Origin: SVKR01 sp963649145
GTDB lineage: Bacteria > Bacillota > Clostridia > Oscillospirales > Oscillospiraceae
Length of the DNA: 33,126 bases
Assembly: GCA_963649145.1 (NCBI GenBank)
Contig: CAVJGI010000013.1
Location: 1 to 33,126 of the forward strand
Reading direction: 5' to 3'
This document shows positions 29,450 to 33,126 of this stretch, piece by piece (position 1 is the first letter of the stretch; each line of letters starts with the position of its first letter). The position numbers were made by a program, and so were the translations under genes. The notes beneath the pieces are model-generated. The model was not told the DNA's origin, ran no database searches, and saw only the letters and a program-made list of their open reading frames with translations.

Positions 29450-31444
29450 ATGGGTCAATTCATATCCATACTTGTACTTGGCATTGCCAACGGTCTGGTG
29501 CTCTTCCTCCTCGCGTCCGGTATGACGCTGACGATGGGTCTGCTCCGCGTTGTCAACATGTCCCACGGTGCCATGTACATGTTCGCCGGCTACTGCGGCG
29601 TGTGGGTCTATCAGGTCACGGGGAGCTGGGTCATCGCGGTCCTGTCCGGCGGTGTCGTCGGCGGTCTGCTCGGTCTGTTTCTTGAGACCTGCTTCCTCCG
29701 GAGACTTTATAAAACTCCGGCCAATCAGGTCCTTCTGACCATCGGTTTCATCAATATTATTCAGAATGTTACCCAGTGGATCTGGGGCGGCAACCCGACC
29801 GACGCTCCGATTCCTGAGTTCCTGCGCCCGTCCATTCAGGTGGGCTCTGCGGAGATCCAGTATTTCCGCTTTTTCGTGATCGCGTTCGGTATCGTCATCT
29901 GCGCCGCCATCTGGCTGATGCAGGACAAGACCAAGATCGGCGCCATGGTCCGCGCCGGTATGGACAACAGCGAGATCGCGAGCACCCTCGGTCTCAACAA
30001 CCGCAAGATCTTCACCTTCATCTTCGTGCTCGGCTCCGCCATCGCGGGCCTTACGTCCCTGCTCGGCGGCCGTATGACCGGCCTTTCCATGGGCACCGGC
30101 TGGAGCATCCTGCTGAAGGCCATCATCGTTGTCGTCGTCGGCGGCGCGGGCTCCATTCCCGGCGCGCTGATCGCGGGTCTGTTCCTCGGCATAGTGGACG
30201 CCTTCGGTCAGGGCTACTTCCCGATGCTGTCCTCCTACCTGTTCTACATCGTCCTCATCATCGTGCTGGTCATCCGTCCGCAGGGCATCATGGGCCGCAA
30301 GATGGACGTCGACAAGGCGAGCGACGACTATTCCAACATGACCGCAGCCAAGTCCCGCGTGTTCACTCCGGCAATGCTGGAGGGCACCGGCGTCTCCGGC
30401 GCAAAGGTCGCGATCTACAAGATCATCCCGTGGCTCTTCTTCCTACTCCTCCTCTGCGTGCTGCCCCCGCTCACGAACGGCATCGGCGCGCTGAAGTGGA
30501 CTTGGACCACGTGGACCAAGGTCCTCGTTTACATCCTCTTTGCCATGAGCCTTGACGTCGTCATGGGCTACACCGGCAACCGCTCCTTCGGTCACGCCGC
30601 GTTCTTCGGCATGGGCGGCTACACCGTCGGCCTCCTGATGGAGCACTTCGACATTACGAACTTCTGGCTCGTGCTGCCGATCACCATCATCGTCTGCGCG
30701 GTCCTCTCCGCCATCATCGGCTGGTTCACGCTCCGTCTGTCCGGCACGAACTTCCTGCTCGTTACCATGGCGTTCGGTCAGCTCCTGAGCTCTATCGCGA
30801 GCAAGTGGAGCGCTGTTACGAACGGCGCGGACGGCATCGTCGGCATCAAGCGTCCGGAGCTCGGCGAGTTCCTTATGAACCTTCTTCCCGGCGGCAAGTG
30901 GTCCAACACCTCGTTCTATTACTTCGTATTGGGCTTCGTGATCATATGCTTCCTGCTGCTCCACCGTTTCATGCGCTCCTCCTTCGGCCACACGCTGCTC
31001 AGCATCCGCGGCAACGAAGGCAGAATGCGCGCACTGGGCTACAACACGTGGGCTCTGAAGTACACGGGCGTCATCATCGCCGGCGTCTTCGCCGGTGTTG
31101 CCGGTCTGCTCTATGCTTATACTTACCGCAACGTTACGCCGGATATCTTCGCGCTGGAGTCCTCCGCTATGCCGATGCTGATGATCATCATGGGCGGCGG
31201 CGCGACCCTCTGGGGTCCCGCGATCGGCGCCGTTGTGATCACGCTGTTCAAGGCGATCGCCGGCGGCTGGTTCCCCGAGCGCTGGCAGCTGCTCCTCGGC
31301 GTGCTCTACGTCGTCTGCGTTATGTTCCTGAAGGGCGGCTTTGCCCCGCTGCTCCGCCGCTTCTGGGATTGGGTCGGCAGCAAGTTCTTCGCCAAGGAGC
31401 TGGCGAAGAAGTCTGAAGCCGCGGAAGCTGTGAAGGAGGGCTGA
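29450..31444 (+). CDS. Fused LivH-LivM permease
   Basis: A 664-residue inner-membrane permease combining both Liv membrane subunits. Residues 1-290 are LivH-like (ILVLGIANGLVLFLLASGMT, LLRVVNMSHGAMYMFAGY, and the EAA-like part MVRAGMDNSEIASTLGLNNR); about 290-330 form a soluble linker; residues about 325-640 are LivM-like (AMSLDVVMGYTGNRSFGHAA, LSIRGNEGRMRALGYNTWAL). In most bacteria these are two genes. No frameshift is needed, so the fusion is real in this sequence. GGAG lies 10 nt before the ATG, and the ATPase gene follows after 2 nt. Exports nothing; forms the channel for the imported solute. Confidence 0.93.
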   Translation: MGQFISILVLGIANGLVLFLLASGMTLTMGLLRVVNMSHGAMYMFAGYCGVWVYQVTGSWVIAVLSGGVVGGLLGLFLETCFLRRLYKTPANQVLLTIGFINIIQNVTQWIWGGNPTDAPIPEFLRPSIQVGSAEIQYFRFFVIAFGIVICAAIWLMQDKTKIGAMVRAGMDNSEIASTLGLNNRKIFTFIFVLGSAIAGLTSLLGGRMTGLSMGTGWSILLKAIIVVVVGGAGSIPGALIAGLFLGIVDAFGQGYFPMLSSYLFYIVLIIVLVIRPQGIMGRKMDVDKASDDYSNMTAAKSRVFTPAMLEGTGVSGAKVAIYKIIPWLFFLLLLCVLPPLTNGIGALKWTWTTWTKVLVYILFAMSLDVVMGYTGNRSFGHAAFFGMGGYTVGLLMEHFDITNFWLVLPITIIVCAVLSAIIGWFTLRLSGTNFLLVTMAFGQLLSSIASKWSAVTNGADGIVGIKRPELGEFLMNLLPGGKWSNTSFYYFVLGFVIICFLLLHRFMRSSFGHTLLSIRGNEGRMRALGYNTWALKYTGVIIAGVFAGVAGLLYAYTYRNVTPDIFALESSAMPMLMIIMGGGATLWGPAIGAVVITLFKAIAGGWFPERWQLLLGVLYVVCVMFLKGGFAPLLRRFWDWVGSKFFAKELAKKSEAAEAVKEG

Positions 31445-31446
31445 TC

Positions 31447-32223
31447 ATGAGCGACGTTATTCTGAAAGTTGAAAACCTTGAAAAGAGCTTCGGCGGTCTC
31501 CGCATCCTGACGGACGTCAACTTTGACGTCAAGGCGGGACAGAAGCTCGCGCTGATCGGACCGAACGGCGCCGGCAAGAGCACCCTGCTCAACACCATCG
31601 GCGGTCAGGGTCCCGCCACCGGCGGCACGATCACCTTTGACGGGCACGATATCACCCATCTCGCGCCGAATAAGCGCCTCCATCTCGGCCTCGGCCGCTC
31701 CTTCCAAGTCAACAACCTGTTCTGGGGCACCACGGTCATGATGAACGTCATCATGGCGCTCTACGGCGCCGAGAACAAGCATATCCGCATGTTCAGCATC
31801 CTTGAGAAGCGTCCCGAACTGCTCGCGGAAGCCGAGCGCCTGCTGAAGCTGGTCGACCTCTGGGATATGCGCAACGAGTCCCCGACGCTGCTGTCTTACG
31901 GCGAGCAGCGCCTGCTTGAGCTGCTGATGGCGTTCACCGCCAAGCCCAAGCTCGTCCTGCTCGACGAGCCGAGCGCCGGTCTGCCGACCGCGGAGGTCGA
32001 GCTCTTCACCCAGCGCCTGCGCGCGCTGGCGGGCGACACCACGCTGCTGTTCTGCGCCCACGATATGGACCTTGTCTTCGCCCTCGCGGACGAGATCATG
32101 GTGCTTTACTTCGGCCGGATCATCGCCAAGGGTCCCCCGAAGGAGATCGCGTCCAACCCGAAGGTGCAGGAGATCTACCTCGGCGGCGACGACGACACCT
32201 ATGACAAAGCACACAACGGCTGA
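31447..32223 (+). CDS. livG: Liv-type ABC transporter ATPase LivG
   Basis: A 258-residue ATPase of the Liv importer. Seen: Walker A GPNGAGKST (37-45), Q-loop region SFQVNNLFWGTTVMMNV, signature LSYGEQ (a variant of LSGGQ), Walker B KLVLLDEPSAGL and the H-loop FCAHDMDL. The C-terminal PPKEIASNPKVQEIYLGG tail is typical of LivG. AGGAGG lies 7 nt before the ATG; the gene starts 2 nt after the permease stop. Confidence 0.95.
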   Translation: MSDVILKVENLEKSFGGLRILTDVNFDVKAGQKLALIGPNGAGKSTLLNTIGGQGPATGGTITFDGHDITHLAPNKRLHLGLGRSFQVNNLFWGTTVMMNVIMALYGAENKHIRMFSILEKRPELLAEAERLLKLVDLWDMRNESPTLLSYGEQRLLELLMAFTAKPKLVLLDEPSAGLPTAEVELFTQRLRALAGDTTLLFCAHDMDLVFALADEIMVLYFGRIIAKGPPKEIASNPKVQEIYLGGDDDTYDKAHNG

Positions 32224-32237
32224 GGAGGGAAACGAAA

Positions 32238-32933
32238 GTGTTAGACATCGAAAAAATCAACACATACTACTGGTCCAGCCACGTTCTGTTTGACCTCTCT
32301 CTGCATGTGCCGAAGGGCTCCATTGTCTCTCTGCTCGGCAGAAACGGCATGGGCAAGACCACCATCATGCGCTCCATCGTCGGACTGACCCCGCCGCGCG
32401 ACGGTGTGATCAAGTTCAAGGGCGAGCAGATCAACGGTATGGAGCCGCACAAGATCGCCCGCATGGGCATCGCCTACGTGCCGCAGGGCCGCGGAATTTT
32501 CCCGTCCCTGAGCGTCAAGGAGAACCTGACAGTCGGCGCGCGCGGTCAGGATAAGCCGAACGCATGGACGCTCGACCGCGTTTATGACTTCTTCCCGATC
32601 CTGAAAAAGCGCGAGAACCTCTACGGCAACCTCCTTTCCGGCGGCGAGCAGCAGATGCTTGCAGTCGGACGCGCGCTGATGACGAATCCGGAGCTGTTGA
32701 TCATGGACGAACCCTCCGAGGGCCTCGCCCCGATGGTCATCAAGCAGATCGGCGACGTTATCATGGCGCTGAAGGACCAGCTCACCGTCTTCCTCGCGGA
32801 GCAGAACTTCAACATGGCAGTCTCCGTTGCGGACTATGTTTACATCGTCAGCAAGGGCTCCATCGTCCACGAGTGCAAGCCTGAAGAGCTCATCGGTAAC
32901 GAAGAGATCAAGACCAAGTGGCTCGGCGTTTGA
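32238..32933 (+). CDS. livF: Liv-type ABC transporter ATPase LivF
   Basis: A 231-residue ATPase, the second nucleotide-binding subunit. Seen: Walker A GRNGMGKTT, the LivF-type YVPQGRGIFPSLSVKENL, signature LSGGEQQMLAVGRAL and Walker B LLIMDEPSEGLAP, followed by an AEQNFNMAVSVAD H-loop region where Gln replaces the usual His, as is common in LivF proteins. Starts at GTG with GGAGG 9 nt upstream. Last gene of the operon, with a strong terminator after it. Confidence 0.95.
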   Translation: MLDIEKINTYYWSSHVLFDLSLHVPKGSIVSLLGRNGMGKTTIMRSIVGLTPPRDGVIKFKGEQINGMEPHKIARMGIAYVPQGRGIFPSLSVKENLTVGARGQDKPNAWTLDRVYDFFPILKKRENLYGNLLSGGEQQMLAVGRALMTNPELLIMDEPSEGLAPMVIKQIGDVIMALKDQLTVFLAEQNFNMAVSVADYVYIVSKGSIVHECKPEELIGNEEIKTKWLGV

Positions 32934-32946
32934 GTCAATGAAACAG

Positions 32947-32985
32947 CGCCTCCTGTCCGGGAAACCGGGCAGGGGGCGTTTTTTT
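32947..32985 (+). terminator. Intrinsic terminator of the Liv operon
   Basis: A 14-bp stem (32947-32960 with 32965-32978, two G-T pairs), GAAA loop and seven Ts. Confidence 0.93.
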
Positions 32986-33023
32986 CTTTCGCGGCCCACA
33001 GGCGCGCGGGGGTAAAAGCTGAA

Positions 33024-33090
33024 TGCGCCTTGCGGCGCAAATTGAATAAGTTTCGCGTCCGCAGGACGCGACAGCTTGTCAAAGAACTTC
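33024..33090. repeat. Hairpin pair with MITE-like end
   Basis: TGCGCC-TTGC-GGCGCA (33024-33039) and TCGCGTCC-GCA-GGACGCGA (33053-33071), then AGCTTGTCAAAGAACTTCC, which matches 16 of 19 bases of the left end of the element at 5171-5189. Probably part of a related dispersed repeat. Confidence 0.45.
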
Positions 33091-33116
33091 CAAACCGCCC
33101 CGGTTTCTGGTATAAT
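33088..33116 (+). promoter_or_regulatory. Promoter of a gene beyond the window
   Basis: Extended -10 TGGTATAAT (33108-33116); TTCCAA at the -35 place (33088-33093) is weak. Points out of the right edge. Confidence 0.6.
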
Positions 33117-33126
33117 GGAAGAAACG

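Noticed and set aside
1..33126. CRISPR array, phage genes or transposase
   Set aside because: Read through on both strands; no regularly spaced repeats, no capsid, terminase or integrase motifs and no DDE-type transposase were seen.

Overview
The window is chromosomal DNA from a high-G+C (about two thirds by eye) member of the Bacillota, most likely a gut-type clostridial lineage such as Oscillospirales. The evidence is the gene order ylxM-ffh-rpsP-khpA-rimM-trmD, strong GGAGG ribosome binding sites, consensus TTGACA-N17-TATAAT promoters, intrinsic terminators, a long-form hibernation factor and a TSCPD-family protein. No phage, CRISPR array or intact insertion sequence is visible. No database search could be run, so family names rest on recognised motifs.

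Layout. 0.1-3.6 kb (minus): a tightly coupled operon of two flavoproteins and a B3/B4-domain protein. 3.7-6.8 kb (plus): a membrane protein joining a degenerate kinase-like domain to an extracellular C-type lectin-like domain, then a PIG-V-like membrane glycosyltransferase. 6.9-9.8 kb (minus): hpf, then a membrane-anchored leucine-rich-repeat protein ending in half of a periplasmic-binding domain. 10.0-12.2 kb: an accessory-looking stretch with a GyrI-like protein, a DUF4160/DUF2442 pair, two unlisted mini-ORFs around an RNA-structured segment, and a small conserved-looking hypothetical protein. 12.4-17.7 kb (minus): tRNA-Leu(CAG), rsmA, a trmD-GNAT fusion, rimM, khpA, rpsP, ffh and ylxM, driven by a perfect consensus promoter. 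17.8-25.3 kb (plus): a 2427-residue cyclic beta-glucan synthase-like protein overlapping a TSCPD protein. 25.3-25.9 kb (minus): a flavodoxin gene broken by one missing base. 26.0-26.34 kb (plus): a promoter, a structured segment and a terminator that look like a stand-alone noncoding RNA gene. 26.4-27.3 kb (minus): a crotonase resembling 6-oxocamphor hydrolase. 27.5-33.0 kb (plus): a branched-chain-amino-acid-type (Liv) ABC transporter with a fused LivH-LivM permease, behind a long leader that starts with a terminator hairpin.

How the genes fit together. The 12.6-17.6 kb block is translation and protein-targeting housekeeping. The Liv system is a complete importer (binding protein, fused permease, two ATPases), and the divergent hydrolase-like crotonase may act on what it imports. 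Several proteins (lectin/pseudokinase, LRR protein, PIG-V-like enzyme, glucan synthase) point to an elaborate cell surface.

The least explained features are: a pair of 174-bp hairpin-rich repeats in inverted orientation whose stems differ by compensatory changes; other hairpin-rich elements placed directly after terminators; the putative ncRNA at 26.0-26.34 kb; and the mini-ORF and kissing-loop locus at 11.3-11.75 kb.
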